Assembly (NCBI RefSeq): GCF_002847525.1
Contig: NZ_PKKM01000012.1
Coordinates: forward strand, 1 to 64,000
Reading direction: 5' to 3'
Length of the DNA: 64,000 bases
Source: Schaalia odontolytica
GTDB lineage: Bacteria; Actinomycetota; Actinomycetes; Actinomycetales; Actinomycetaceae
The notes under the pieces are model-generated. The model saw only the letters and a program-made list of their open reading frames with translations, had not been told where the DNA came from and did not search any database. Every line of letters starts with the position of its first letter. Position 1 is the first letter of the stretch. The translations under genes were made by a program, and so were the position numbers. Positions 15,889-24,934 of this stretch are shown in pieces.

Positions 15889-16572
15889 TTACTTAATGCG
15901 CGTGCAGACCACCACGTACGTGGACTCGTCCTCCATGATGGACGGCACCTCGTGGATCTCAGCGCGCAGGTGGTGACGACGCAGCTCCGCCGAGGCCTCG
16001 TCCACCTCGATGGGCGCGCGGCGGCCCTTAAGGGCCACGAGCGAGCCCCCGGGGGCGATCAGCTTCGACGTCATGCGCACGAGCTTGCTCATGTTGGCCA
16101 CGGCGCGAGCGGTGACCACGTCGGCCTTACCCTTGCCGCGCAGCTCCTCAGCGCGCGCCTGGTGAATGGTGACGTTGTCGAGGCCCAGGTCCTCCACGAC
16201 GTCCATGAGCCACTCAACGCGGCGCGCCATGGGCTCGGCGAGATGCACGTCGAGCTCGGGGCGGCAGGCGGCGATCACGATGCCCGGCAGCCCCGATCCG
16301 GAGCCCACGTCGAGGACCTGACGGCCGTCCTTGCGGGGCATGAAGTCCAGGACGGCGGCGGAGTTCACGATGTGGCGCGACCAGATGCGCTCCATGTCGC
16401 GCGGGCCCAGGAGGCCGCGAATCTCGCCTTCCTCCTCGAGCATGCGCGCGTATTCGGCAACCTCGGCGAAAGCCGGCCCGAAGAAGTCGCGGACGGCCTG
16501 CGTGGGCTCTTCTGGGACGAAGGGGTCGCCGACCTGGCGACCCCTTCCTGTCCCGTTCGGGTTCTCACTCAC
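15889..16572 (-). CDS. rsmG: 16S rRNA (guanine(527)-N7)-methyltransferase RsmG
   Basis: 227 residues. RsmG (GidB) methylates G527 in the 530 loop of 16S rRNA using SAM; loss gives low-level streptomycin resistance in related bacteria. The SAM-binding motif is VLDVGSGSGLPGIVIAACRP (about residues 86-105), with RHIVNSAA before it and ADVVTARAVANM after, as in the family. Its start overlaps the jag stop by eight bases, which implies coupling in the rpmH-rnpA-yidD-yidC-jag-rsmG cluster. A terminator follows. Confidence 0.95.
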   Translation of the reverse strand: MSENPNGTGRGRQVGDPFVPEEPTQAVRDFFGPAFAEVAEYARMLEEEGEIRGLLGPRDMERIWSRHIVNSAAVLDFMPRKDGRQVLDVGSGSGLPGIVIAACRPELDVHLAEPMARRVEWLMDVVEDLGLDNVTIHQARAEELRGKGKADVVTARAVANMSKLVRMTSKLIAPGGSLVALKGRRAPIEVDEASAELRRHHLRAEIHEVPSIMEDESTYVVVCTRIK

Positions 16573-17068
16573 CGTCGGTGTCCTCGGGGAGGATGACCAC
16601 GCGGCGGTGCGGCTCGGCGCCCTCGGACTCGGAGGTCAGGCCCTCCTCGGCGACCACGTCGTGGCACACCTTGCGCTCGAAGGGGTTCATGGCGTCGAGC
16701 TTGACGGCCTCGCCGGTGGCGCGCACGCGGGCGATGGCCTCGCGGGTGATGTCCTGCAGCTCTTCCTTGCGCTCGGCGCGGAAGCCGGCGATGTCGAGCA
16801 TGAGACGCGAGCGCTCGCCGGTCTCGGTCTGGACGGCCAGACGGGTCAGCTCCTGGAGGGCGTCCAGGACCTCGCCGTCGTCGCCCACAAGGCGGTCGAG
16901 GGCGTCGGGGTCGTCGGCGACGATCTCGACCGAGGCGCGGCCGTTTTCGACGTCGATCTCGATGTCGCCGTCGAGGTCGGCGATGTCAAGCAGCTCTTCC
17001 AGGTAGTCGGCGGCGATTTCGCCTTCTTCTTCGAGGCGGGTCAGCTTGTCTGCGTTGTCGTCACTCAT
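16565..17068 (-). CDS. jag: Jag/KhpB-like single-stranded RNA-binding protein (KH-R3H)
   Basis: 167 residues. A KH-II-like domain carries GDDGEVLDALQELTRLAV, the Jag version of the GxxG loop. A C-terminal R3H domain shows FERKVCHDVV with the R-x3-H pair. It lacks the N-terminal Jag domain of Firmicutes, as is usual in actinobacteria, and has an acidic N-terminus. It binds RNA and is linked to cell elongation in other Gram-positives. Between yidC (83-bp gap) and rsmG (8-bp overlap). Confidence 0.93.
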   Translation of the reverse strand: MSDDNADKLTRLEEEGEIAADYLEELLDIADLDGDIEIDVENGRASVEIVADDPDALDRLVGDDGEVLDALQELTRLAVQTETGERSRLMLDIAGFRAERKEELQDITREAIARVRATGEAVKLDAMNPFERKVCHDVVAEEGLTSESEGAEPHRRVVILPEDTDGE

Positions 17069-17151
17069 GACGTGTCCTCCGTAGTGGGGAATGGGGTCTT
17101 GCTGGTGTCCAGGTTACCGGCTGGGGGCCTGGAACCGTGAATCTATGGTGG

Positions 17152-18495
17152 TCAGCGCTTGTTGCCGGAGCGGCGACGGGCCTTGCGGCGCTCGATGCGG
17201 CGACGCTCGATCTCCTCGGCGCTGAGCGAGCCGTGGCCGGAGGCGGAGTCGTTGGCCTCGGACTCGTCCTTCGACGAGGCCTTGGCTCCCTCGCGCTCGA
17301 GGGTGCGGCGGTCGCGGACCTGCTTCTGGAGCTCAGCGCGCTGGGCGGAGGCTTCCTGCTTGGCGAGGCGCTTCTCGACGGCGAGGGTGAGGCCGTGCAT
17401 CCACTGCTCGTCTGGCAGGGTCGTCCACTTCTGAGTGGCCAGGTTGCGGTAGACGGTGATGATCTCGCCCGCGCTCATCTCGGCGGGGAAGTCGGAGGCA
17501 ACGTGCTGCTTCTTAGCCTTGGAACGAAGCTCAGCGAGGGTGCGCTCGTTGAGCTCGTCGATGCGAGGATCGGAGCCGGCAACGCCCAGGGCGGCGCGCT
17601 CACGGTCGTAGTTCTGGAAGAAGGGCTTGGCCCATTCCTGGTAGGCGGACTCGCGCGACTCAAGCAGGTCGGCGTAGGCCGGGGAGCCGGGGGTCGGCAT
17701 GACCTTGATGGTCCAGAAGGACTGGGCGAGCGCCCAGAAGGAGGCGGTCACGGTGTAGATGACGACGCCCATCTGGAAGAACGCGCCGGAGAAGATGAAC
17801 ATCAGCGGCATCACGTACATCATGGAGCGCTGCGACTGAGCCATCGGGTTGTCGCCCATGTCGGGCATGTTGCGCGAGAAGGACAGGCGCATCGAGACGA
17901 ACTGCAGGACGACCATGAGGACGATAGCGGCGATGAAGACAGTGACGATCGCGGGCTGGCCCCAGGAGTCGCGCAGGGTGTGGGACAGCGGAACGCCGAA
18001 GACGGTGGAGTTGACGATCTCGGTGGACACGGACTCGGTCAGCGGGCCGAGGTGATCGGTGGAATCGCCGCGGTAGGTGTAGGTGCCGGCGGAGATGGAG
18101 GAGACCGCGATGATGGCGCGGTACATGCCGAACAGGACGGGCATCTGCACGAGCATGGGCAGGCAGGAGGCGAAGGGCGAGACCTTGTGCTTGCGCTGGA
18201 GGGCCTGGGTCTCTTCCATCATCTTCTGACGGCTGACCTGGTCCTTCTTGCCCTTGTACTTCTCCTGGATCTTGCGCATCTCAGGTTGGATGGCCTGCAT
18301 GGCGCGCGAGGAGCGGATCTGCTTGAGGAACAGCGGGATGATGGCAATACGCACCAGGATGGTGAGCAGCACGATGGACAGGACCCACGCCATGCCGGAG
18401 CCGGAGGACATTCCGACCAGCACGAGGAAATCGTGGATCCACACCCAGAGCCACGCGAGGGCCCACGCGAAGGGGTGGAGGATTGCGTCGAACAT
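17152..18495 (-). CDS. yidC: YidC/Oxa1-type membrane protein insertase
   Basis: 447 residues. YidC inserts membrane proteins alone or with SecYEG. An N-terminal hydrophobic segment is followed by the insertase core with the hydrophilic-groove arginine (IRSSRAMQAIQPEMRKI) and the cytoplasmic loop QEKYKGKKDQ...RKHKVSPFASCLPMLVQMP. Further membrane segments lead into a long charged tail (about 350-447) rich in Lys, Arg, Glu and Ser, ending RRKARRRSGNKR, a probable ribosome-binding extension as in other actinobacterial YidC. The ATG at 18493-18495 fits the family start. Confidence 0.95.
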   Translation of the reverse strand: MFDAILHPFAWALAWLWVWIHDFLVLVGMSSGSGMAWVLSIVLLTILVRIAIIPLFLKQIRSSRAMQAIQPEMRKIQEKYKGKKDQVSRQKMMEETQALQRKHKVSPFASCLPMLVQMPVLFGMYRAIIAVSSISAGTYTYRGDSTDHLGPLTESVSTEIVNSTVFGVPLSHTLRDSWGQPAIVTVFIAAIVLMVVLQFVSMRLSFSRNMPDMGDNPMAQSQRSMMYVMPLMFIFSGAFFQMGVVIYTVTASFWALAQSFWTIKVMPTPGSPAYADLLESRESAYQEWAKPFFQNYDRERAALGVAGSDPRIDELNERTLAELRSKAKKQHVASDFPAEMSAGEIITVYRNLATQKWTTLPDEQWMHGLTLAVEKRLAKQEASAQRAELQKQVRDRRTLEREGAKASSKDESEANDSASGHGSLSAEEIERRRIERRKARRRSGNKR

Positions 18496-18543
18496 AGTTT
18501 TCGCTTTCGCCGTGGCGCCGAAGCGCCGCTGTTTCGTTGTTCC

Positions 18544-18909
18544 TTAGAGTCCCGAGGCCGTGTCCGGCTCGGTCAGGTCGTGCTCCGGGTCGAGTCCCAT
18601 GGGGGCGGGACGTTCCCAGTTATCGTGTCCAGCCCAATCCTCGGGTGGGATCCAGGGGTCGGGCTTCCAGCGTCCACGCTCTGGTACGTGGTCCACTCCC
18701 CCGTGGCTCCAGGGGTTGCATCTCAGCAACCGCCAAGCCGCGAGGATGAGTCCCTTGATGGGTCCGTGGACGCGAATGGCCTGGAGAGCGTAGGTCGAGC
18801 AGCTGGGTGCGTATCGACACCGGGGGCCGAGGGCCGGGGAGATGTAGCGCTGATAGACGACGATGGGTGCGGACACGAGAGCGCGAAGCGACCTGCCCGC
18901 CATATTCAT
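18544..18909 (-). CDS. yidD: YidD membrane protein insertion efficiency factor
   Basis: 121 residues from the ATG that overlaps the rnpA stop by four bases (ATGA); an ATG four codons earlier is less likely. The family signature is [27 protein letters not shown] then [18 protein letters not shown], with conserved cysteines; the C-terminal 35 residues are extra. YidD is a small peripheral protein that helps YidC-mediated insertion. Order rpmH-rnpA-yidD-yidC is the standard one. Confidence 0.95.
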   Translation of the reverse strand: MNMAGRSLRALVSAPIVVYQRYISPALGPRCRYAPSCSTYALQAIRVHGPIKGLILAAWRLLRCNPWSHGGVDHVPERGRWKPDPWIPPEDWAGHDNWERPAPMGLDPEHDLTEPDTASGL

Positions 18910-19259
18910 CGTGCGTCCCACTTACGCCACGCTCGCGCCATCACGCGGTCGAGGTGTTCGCCGAGTTCCTTGGAGGGAACGCCGAGGGCTTTGGAGGAGG
19001 CCCGCACGACGACCCTGGATCCTTCGGGTAGGTCAGCGATTCGCTCGCGCATGAGGTGGCGCAGCTGCCGCTTGACGCGGTTGCGTCCGTTGGCGCGCTT
19101 GATTTCCCGCTTGGGTACGACGAAACCGACGAGGCGACTGTTGCGTTCCTCGTCGGCTCGGACGTGGACGACGACCAGCGGATCTCCTGCACGCGTTCCT
19201 TGTCGGATCGCGGCGGTGAAATCCGCTGGGTCAACCATGCGGTGCGCGCGCGGCAGCAC
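18906..19259 (-). CDS. rnpA: Ribonuclease P protein component
   Basis: 117 residues from a GTG at 19257-19259. It is the protein subunit that, with RnpB RNA, trims the 5' ends of tRNA precursors. The signature RNR motif reads [21 protein letters not shown] (split by family as KRxxKxAxxRNxxKR). It begins near the typical [13 protein letters not shown]. Nine bases separate it from the rpmH stop and it overlaps yidD. Confidence 0.96.
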   Translation of the reverse strand: MLPRAHRMVDPADFTAAIRQGTRAGDPLVVVHVRADEERNSRLVGFVVPKREIKRANGRNRVKRQLRHLMRERIADLPEGSRVVVRASSKALGVPSKELGEHLDRVMARAWRKWDAR

Positions 19260-19268
19260 CGGTGTGTC

Positions 19269-19409
19269 TCAGGCGGACAGCTTGGCGCGGCCCTTGCGAC
19301 GGCGGGCAGCCAGAATGGCGCGGCCGGCGCGGGTCGACATGCGCAGACGGAAGCCGTGCGTCTTGGAGCGACGACGGTTGTTGGGCTGGAAGGTCCGCTT
19401 GGTGGTCAC
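19269..19409 (-). CDS. rpmH: 50S ribosomal protein L34
   Basis: 46 residues from a GTG at 19407-19409 with AGGAG seven bases upstream. The sequence [18 protein letters not shown] followed by [18 protein letters not shown] is diagnostic for L34, a very basic protein of the large subunit. It leads the minus-strand rpmH-rnpA-yidD-yidC-jag-rsmG cluster, divergent from dnaA, with the first set of DnaA boxes upstream. Confidence 0.97.
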   Translation of the reverse strand: MTTKRTFQPNNRRRSKTHGFRLRMSTRAGRAILAARRRKGRAKLSA

Positions 19410-19580
19410 GGCAATTCTCCTCGGCGGGGAGTGGTTTCCCACTCGGTATCGGTTGGGCTATCGACACACGGGGGCGCGATAGCGGGGACGCACGCCCGAA
19501 ATGGGCGCAAACAAAGATCAAGCCTAAGCGGATTGGGGCCACACGTCAACGCGGCAACGTTACCCACCGCGTCACACACA

Positions 19581-19760
19581 GTATCCACAGCTGTGTAAAT
19601 CACTGTGGATCTCATCCATCCACAGAGGGTGGATGAAGGGAGTTATCCACAGGCTGTTCGTATTTTTGCTTTCCGCACGCTGCTGCGGACCCAAAGTTGT
19701 AACTACCGAGCTGTGATTCTGTGATAGTTCTCCACAGCTCCATCCCCAGTCTGTGCATAA
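19581..19760. other. oriC: DnaA-box cluster between rpmH and dnaA (origin region, left part)
   Basis: In the 447-bp gap 19410-19856, TTATCCACA is exact at 19643-19651 and TGTGCATAA (reverse of TTATGCACA) at 19752-19760. Weaker boxes are GTATCCACA at 19581, TTCTCCACA at 19728 and reverse TGTGGATCT at 19604. They probably allow DnaA autoregulation of dnaA and rpmH and add to origin function. Confidence 0.75.
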
Positions 19761-19856
19761 CATGTGCGCGGACTACACTGCGACAATGTACGAGCGTCAC
19801 GCACATCACCAAGAAGTCGTGACCGAACTCACCCGTATTTGTGACCGGAGGTTGCC

Positions 19857-21305
19857 GTGGAGTCGGATTCCCTCACACGCGCATGGGCTGCGGCCCTGGA
19901 CGCAGTCCCCACCGACGAGCTGGGGCCCGTCGCCACGTCGATGCTGCGCTCCGCCCGCCCCCTCGGCGACATCGAAGGCACGATCCTCCTCGCCGTCCCC
20001 AACGATTTCACCAAGCAGTGGATTGAAGACAAGGCGCAGTCAAAGCTGACGACCGCCCTGTCCGTGCACCTGGGCCGCACCGTGCGCATCGCCATCACCG
20101 TCGATCCCACGCTCGAGGTCGTCACCGAAGAGGAGGAAGAGGAGGAGCCGACCTCTGTCGCACCCACCACGCATGCGGCCACCCCGGCCTCGTCGATTGA
20201 AGCACCGGAAGAGCACCACTCCCCCGCCCTCGTGACGGCTCCTACCGACTCCGGTCCCACGCACCTGAACCCCAAGTTCACCTTCGACACCTTCGTCATC
20301 GGCCCGTCGAACCGCTTCGCGCACGCGGCCGCGCTGGCGGCCTCGGAAACCCCTGGTACTGCCTTCAATCCCCTCTTTATCTACGGCGATTCCGGACTAG
20401 GTAAGACACACCTGCTCCAGGCCATCGGCCACAACGCGCTGTCGATGATGCCTCACCTCAAGGTCCGCTACGTCAACTCCGAAGAATTCACGAACGAGTT
20501 CATCAACGCGATTCGCCTCAATAAGACGGACAACTCCCAGGTCGAGGCCTTCCACCGCCGCTACCGCGAACTCGACATCCTCCTCATCGACGACATCCAG
20601 TTCATCGGCGACAAGGAACAGACGGTCGAAGGTTTCTTCCATACCTTTAATGCGCTGCACAGCGCCAACAAGCAGATCGTCCTGACCTCGGACCTGCCCC
20701 CGGCCCAGCTCAAGGGATTCGAGGACCGCATGCGGTCGCGCTTCTCCTCGGGTCTGCTCGTGGATGTTCAGCCGCCGGACCTGGAGACCCGCATCGCGAT
20801 CCTCCATAAGAAGGCGGATGCCGAGGGCCTCGAGGTCACCCCTGAGGTGTTTGAATACGTGGCCTCGCGCATCTCCTCCAACATCCGTGAGCTCGAGGGC
20901 GCGCTCGTGCGCATCGGCGCGTGGGCGTCGCTGTACCAGGAGCGCATTGACTTGAACCTCGCGCAGATGATGCTCAAGGACTTCGTGTCCAACCCGGACG
21001 ACAACGAGATCACCGTCAGCCTCATCATGAGCCAGTGTGCCGTCTACTTCGGCGTCACCATTGAACAAATGGGTTCCTCGGAGCGCAGCCACAACGTCGT
21101 CGAAGCCCGCCAGATCGCCATGTATCTGTGCCGCGAGCTCACCGACCTGTCCCTGCCCAAGATCGGACAGGCTTTCGGACGCGACCACACGACGGTTATG
21201 CACGCGAACAAGAAGATCTCGAAGCTTATGAAGGAAAAGCGCGAGACCTTCAATCACGTGTCGGAGCTTACAAACCGCATCAAGCAGAAGGCCAGGGAGT
21301 CGTGA
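19857..21305 (+). CDS. dnaA: Chromosomal replication initiator DnaA
   Basis: 482 residues from a GTG at 19857, five bases after GGAGG. Domain I is about 1-85 (SDSLTRAWAAALDAVP...), followed by a variable acidic linker (about 85-135). The AAA+ domain III has Walker A GDSGLGKTH (about 177), Walker B DILLIDDIQF (about 240) and RFSSGLLVDVQPPDLETR. The DNA-binding domain IV has the DnaA signature FGRDHTTVMHANKKI (about 440). ATP-DnaA binds the boxes on both sides of the gene, melts the origin and loads DnaB (61387-62742). Confidence 0.98.
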   Translation: MESDSLTRAWAAALDAVPTDELGPVATSMLRSARPLGDIEGTILLAVPNDFTKQWIEDKAQSKLTTALSVHLGRTVRIAITVDPTLEVVTEEEEEEEPTSVAPTTHAATPASSIEAPEEHHSPALVTAPTDSGPTHLNPKFTFDTFVIGPSNRFAHAAALAASETPGTAFNPLFIYGDSGLGKTHLLQAIGHNALSMMPHLKVRYVNSEEFTNEFINAIRLNKTDNSQVEAFHRRYRELDILLIDDIQFIGDKEQTVEGFFHTFNALHSANKQIVLTSDLPPAQLKGFEDRMRSRFSSGLLVDVQPPDLETRIAILHKKADAEGLEVTPEVFEYVASRISSNIRELEGALVRIGAWASLYQERIDLNLAQMMLKDFVSNPDDNEITVSLIMSQCAVYFGVTIEQMGSSERSHNVVEARQIAMYLCRELTDLSLPKIGQAFGRDHTTVMHANKKISKLMKEKRETFNHVSELTNRIKQKARES

Positions 21306-21714
21306 AAACGGCGCGGGCGCTGACGAAAGTTGGCGCCCGCGCCCCATTCACAGGAGTTGTGCACATCTGGTGCATGAGCGAGCTCAAGCTGTGTAGAAAG
21401 AGGGCATGCCTGTGGATCTCAAAAAGTTGTCATTTGCTTCGTGCACAGGACCACGTGACGAATCCACAGCCTCGTCCCATAATGACAGCACAGTCATTTG
21501 ATTGAAATTCCGCCGCATAAGGGAGTTATCCACAGAACTCACAGCCCTTATGATGGAAGGACAGTCACATGACAAACATTTTTTCACAGGCCTCCGCACA
21601 ACAACGTCGCCGCCGACGCTACGCGATGGCACGCGCGAGGCAAATTTCCTGCCCCACGTGGGCACACTTGTGGGTAAAGTAGTGTCCGATCCGTTTTGTG
21701 TTTTGGAGGCAGCT
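21306..21714. other. oriC: oriC, replication origin between dnaA and dnaN
   Basis: A 409-bp non-coding gap, the usual actinobacterial oriC position. It has an exact box TTATCCACA at 21526-21534 and weaker boxes TTGTGCACA (21357), TGTGGATCT (21411, reverse), TCGTGCACA (21439) and GAATCCACA (21460). A/T-rich DNA at about 21480-21520 and 21565-21595, including ATTTTTT, may be the unwinding element. The dnaN promoter and ribosome site (GGAGG at 21704) lie at the right end. Confidence 0.85.
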
Positions 21715-22851
21715 ATGAAGTTCACCGTCGCCCGCGATGTTCTGGCCGAAGCCGTGTCGTGGACCGCCCGCGCGCTCCCCGTGCGTCCGGCCTCGCCGAT
21801 CCTGGCCGGCGTGCGCATCAAGGCTGAAGGCGACGAGCTGACCCTGTCCTCCTTCGACTACGAGGTCTCCGCGAACTCGCACATCCCCGCAACCGTCGAC
21901 GAGGCCGGCGAGGTCCTGGTCTCCGGTCGTCTGCTCGCCGACATCTCCAAGTCGCTGCCCTCCAAGCCCGTCTCCGTCGAGCTCGACGGCCAGAAGGTAA
22001 ACCTGGTCTGCGGCTCCTCGCACTTCACACTTGCGGTTATGCCCCTCGACGAGTACCCGCTGCTGCCTGCGCAGCCCACGGGCATCGGTGCGATCGATTC
22101 CTCGACGCTGTCGCAGGCCGTCTCCCAGGTGTCGATCGCCGCGTCGCGCGACGACACGCTGCCCCTGCTGACGGGCGTGCGCATCGAGATCAACGGCCCG
22201 GCGATCACGCTGCTGGCCACCGACCGCTACCGTCTCGCCATGCGCGAGCTGGATTGGGAGCCCACCAACACCTCCATCGAAGAGGTCGCCCTGGTCAAGG
22301 CCCGCATCCTCCAGGACGTCGCCAAGTCGATGACCTCGGGCGCCAAGGTCGAGGTCGGCCTGTCCGGCGAATCCCAGCCCGGTGCCTCGTCCCTCATTGG
22401 CTTCACCGCCCAGGGACGCCGCACCACGTCGACGCTCATGGATGGCGACTACCCCGCCGTGCGCCGCCTCTTCCCTGACACGACGCCGATCCAGGCCGTC
22501 GTCGATCGCCACGCCCTGCTCGAGGCCGTCAAGCGTATGTCGCTGGTCGCCGAGCGCAAGACTTCCGTGCGCCTGGCATTCACCGAGGGCCAGCTGGTCC
22601 TCGAGGCCGGACAGGGCGACAACGCCCAGGCCTCCGAGGCCATCGAGGCGACCCTGAACGGTGACGATATTTCGACCGCGTTCAACCCGCAGTTCCTCAT
22701 CGATGGCCTGCAGGTCCTGGACACCGACTACGTGCGCTTCGGCTTCACGCACCCCACGAAGCCGGCCGTCATCACGGGCCAGAAGAAGGCCGACGAGGGC
22801 GAGGTCACGCAGTTCCGCTACCTGCTGATGCCCATCCGCTTCGGCATCTGA
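21715..22851 (+). CDS. dnaN: DNA polymerase III sliding clamp (beta subunit)
   Basis: 378 residues starting MKFTVARDVLAEAVSWTARALP at the ATG behind GGAGGCAGCT. The in-frame extension upstream to 21502 crosses oriC and has no ribosome site, so it is rejected. Three clamp subdomains of about 125 residues each are expected, and the C-terminal YLLMPIRFGI matches the family's MPMR end. The clamp ring tethers Pol III and many repair proteins to DNA. One base separates it from recF. Confidence 0.97.
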   Translation: MKFTVARDVLAEAVSWTARALPVRPASPILAGVRIKAEGDELTLSSFDYEVSANSHIPATVDEAGEVLVSGRLLADISKSLPSKPVSVELDGQKVNLVCGSSHFTLAVMPLDEYPLLPAQPTGIGAIDSSTLSQAVSQVSIAASRDDTLPLLTGVRIEINGPAITLLATDRYRLAMRELDWEPTNTSIEEVALVKARILQDVAKSMTSGAKVEVGLSGESQPGASSLIGFTAQGRRTTSTLMDGDYPAVRRLFPDTTPIQAVVDRHALLEAVKRMSLVAERKTSVRLAFTEGQLVLEAGQGDNAQASEAIEATLNGDDISTAFNPQFLIDGLQVLDTDYVRFGFTHPTKPAVITGQKKADEGEVTQFRYLLMPIRFGI

Positions 22852-22852
22852 C

Positions 22853-24049
22853 GTGCGCGTCTCCCACCTGGCCCTCGACGACTTCCGCTCCTGGAAGCAC
22901 GGGGTCGTCGAGCTGCCCGAGGGCCCCACGGTCCTCGTGGGCGCGAACGGCCAGGGAAAGACAAACCTCGTCGAGGCGCTTGCCTACCTGTCCACGTTTT
23001 CGTCGCACAGGGTCGGCGCGGAGGGTGCCCTCGTGCGCATCCCCATCGACGAGGCCGAGGCCGCCCCGGGTGGTGCCGTCATCCGCGCGCGTGTTGTGGC
23101 CTCGGGCCGCGAGCAGGTCATCGAGCTCGAAATCGTTCGCGGCAAGGCCAATCGCGCGCGCATCAACCGCGCGCAGGTCAAGCCCCGCGAGATTCTGGGC
23201 ATCGTGCGCACGGTCGTGTTCGCACCCGAGGACCTCTCGCTCGTGCGCGGCGACCCGTCTGTGCGCCGATCTTTCTTGGACGACCTGGCCACGCAGCTCT
23301 CCCCCATACACGCCTCCGTGCGCTCCGACTTCGACCGGGTCGCACGCCAGCGCGCGGCGCTCATGAAGGCCGCCCAGGCCTCGCTCCGCCGCGGCCAGTC
23401 CCCCGACCTGTCGACCCTCGAGATCTGGGACCAGCAGTTTGCCGCCCTGTCTGCGCGCATCACCGCCACGCGCGCATCCATCGCATCGCGCCTGGAAGAG
23501 CCGGCCGCGCGCTCCTACGACGACGTCGCCGACTCCCCGCGCCACCTGCGCCTCGCCTTCGATGCCTCGGTCGACCGCGTCATCGGCACCGACCCCGACA
23601 ACCCGGCCAGCGCTGATCTCACCGACGTGGAGGCCCAGACCGAGCGCATGCTCTCGGCCCTCGCGTCGGTACGCGAGAAGGAAACCGAGCGAGGCGTCAA
23701 TCTCGTCGGCGCACACCGCGACGACCTGACCCTCAGCCTCGGCGCGATGCCCGTCAAGGGCTACGCCTCGCACGGCGAATCATGGTCGGTTGCCCTCGCG
23801 CTGCGCCTCGGCGCATTCGAACTGCTCAGCGACGACGGCGACACACCGATCCTCATCCTCGACGACGTGTTCGCCGAGCTCGACTCCTCGCGCCGCGAGG
23901 GCCTGGCCGCCCTTGCCTCGAAGGCCGAGCAGATCATCGTCACCTGCGCGGTCGCCGGCGACCTGCCCGCCTCGCTCGACCACCACGCCCTGCGCGTGCG
24001 CCTCGACCCCGAGCGCGGCACTGTCATCGACGAGGCCGACGATGAGTGA
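22853..24049 (+). CDS. recF: DNA replication and repair protein RecF
   Basis: 398 residues from a GTG one base after the dnaN stop. It is an SMC-like ABC ATPase that helps load RecA at gaps. Motifs: Walker A VGANGQGKTN (about 28-37), the conserved LALDDFRSW at the start, and Walker B ILILDDVFAELDSSRR (about 335), with the RecF pattern HRDDL between. Its stop overlaps the start of the DUF721 gene, as in most actinobacteria, indicating a dnaN-recF-DUF721 operon. Confidence 0.96.
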   Translation: MRVSHLALDDFRSWKHGVVELPEGPTVLVGANGQGKTNLVEALAYLSTFSSHRVGAEGALVRIPIDEAEAAPGGAVIRARVVASGREQVIELEIVRGKANRARINRAQVKPREILGIVRTVVFAPEDLSLVRGDPSVRRSFLDDLATQLSPIHASVRSDFDRVARQRAALMKAAQASLRRGQSPDLSTLEIWDQQFAALSARITATRASIASRLEEPAARSYDDVADSPRHLRLAFDASVDRVIGTDPDNPASADLTDVEAQTERMLSALASVREKETERGVNLVGAHRDDLTLSLGAMPVKGYASHGESWSVALALRLGAFELLSDDGDTPILILDDVFAELDSSRREGLAALASKAEQIIVTCAVAGDLPASLDHHALRVRLDPERGTVIDEADDE

Positions 24050-24830
24050 GCGCGAGGACGTGGCCGCCGACGAGCTGAGCGGATCTGAGGCCCCCGGCGA
24101 CGAAGTCGACGCCGACGAGTTCGTCGTCCGCGCCCTCGAACGAGCCCAGAGCGTCGCCCGCACGCACGGCTACACGAGGTCCACCCTGCCCTCGTGGGGC
24201 CTCGACGAAACACGTCCCCGACGCAGCCTCGACGGATCCAGCGAATATGCCGCCATCGAAACCGACGGATTCGGCCGCCTCGCCGACGAGGAGAACGTCT
24301 CCGCGCGCGCCGCAGCCCGAGCCGCCGCCTACCGCCACGCCAACGGGATCGAAGCCCCGGCCTCGTCGACGGAGGAAGACCCCGAGGGCGATCTCGCGGC
24401 CCTGCGCCAGGCCCTGGAGGGAACCGGCGCCTCGTGGAGCCGCGCCCCCGGCATGGCAGCCATGCGCCCGCGCTACCGGAGGGCTAATTCCCTGGGCGCG
24501 ATCCTGGCCCGCACGATCAAAACCCGAGAATGGGACACCCCCACCAAGATGGGGTCGATCATGGCGAAATGGCGCGACATCGTGGGCCCCCAGGTCGCCG
24601 AACACGCCCGCATAGAGACCTTCGAGGGGCACCGCCTGGTCGTGCGCACCGACTCCACAGCCTGGGCCAAACAGCTCCAGCTTCTCCTGCCCACCATCGA
24701 GCGGCGAATCGCCGAGGAAGTCGGGTCCGGCGTCGTCGAGCAGGTCATCATCCGAGGACCCGTCGCCCCCTCGTGGAAGAAAGGCCCCTACGTCGTGCGT
24801 GGCCGAGGCCCTCGCGCGGACTACGGGTAG
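24042..24830 (+). CDS. DUF721 (DciA-like) protein
   Basis: 262 residues from the ATG that overlaps the recF stop by eight bases. The C-terminal about 95 residues form the DUF721 domain: LGAILARTIKTREWDT, WRDIVGPQVAEHARIETFEGHRLVVRTDSTAWAKQLQLL. This is the KH-like domain shared with DciA, the replicative helicase loader/operator found in bacteria that lack DnaC or DnaI. The N-terminal about 140 residues are acidic and low in order. Given its place between recF and gyrB and no DnaC in the window, a DciA role with DnaB is likely but inferred. Confidence 0.88.
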   Translation: MSEREDVAADELSGSEAPGDEVDADEFVVRALERAQSVARTHGYTRSTLPSWGLDETRPRRSLDGSSEYAAIETDGFGRLADEENVSARAAARAAAYRHANGIEAPASSTEEDPEGDLAALRQALEGTGASWSRAPGMAAMRPRYRRANSLGAILARTIKTREWDTPTKMGSIMAKWRDIVGPQVAEHARIETFEGHRLVVRTDSTAWAKQLQLLLPTIERRIAEEVGSGVVEQVIIRGPVAPSWKKGPYVVRGRGPRADYG

Positions 24831-24934
24831 GTCAACACTCGAGAAAATAGGTGAGGGACTCCCCCACGTGGTCGGATTTTGTTAGTCTTCAGATTGAATC
24901 CCGCACACCAGTGCGAATTTGACGAGGAGTAACG

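Noticed and set aside
21439..21468. A further parS at the CCACGTGAC word in oriC
   Set aside because: Only the central CACGTG matches; the flanks differ from TGTTTCACGTGAAACA.
21502..21714. N-terminal extension of DnaN
   Set aside because: The frame is open, but it crosses a perfect DnaA box and A/T-rich origin DNA, and the ATG at 21715 has GGAGG and matches the family start.
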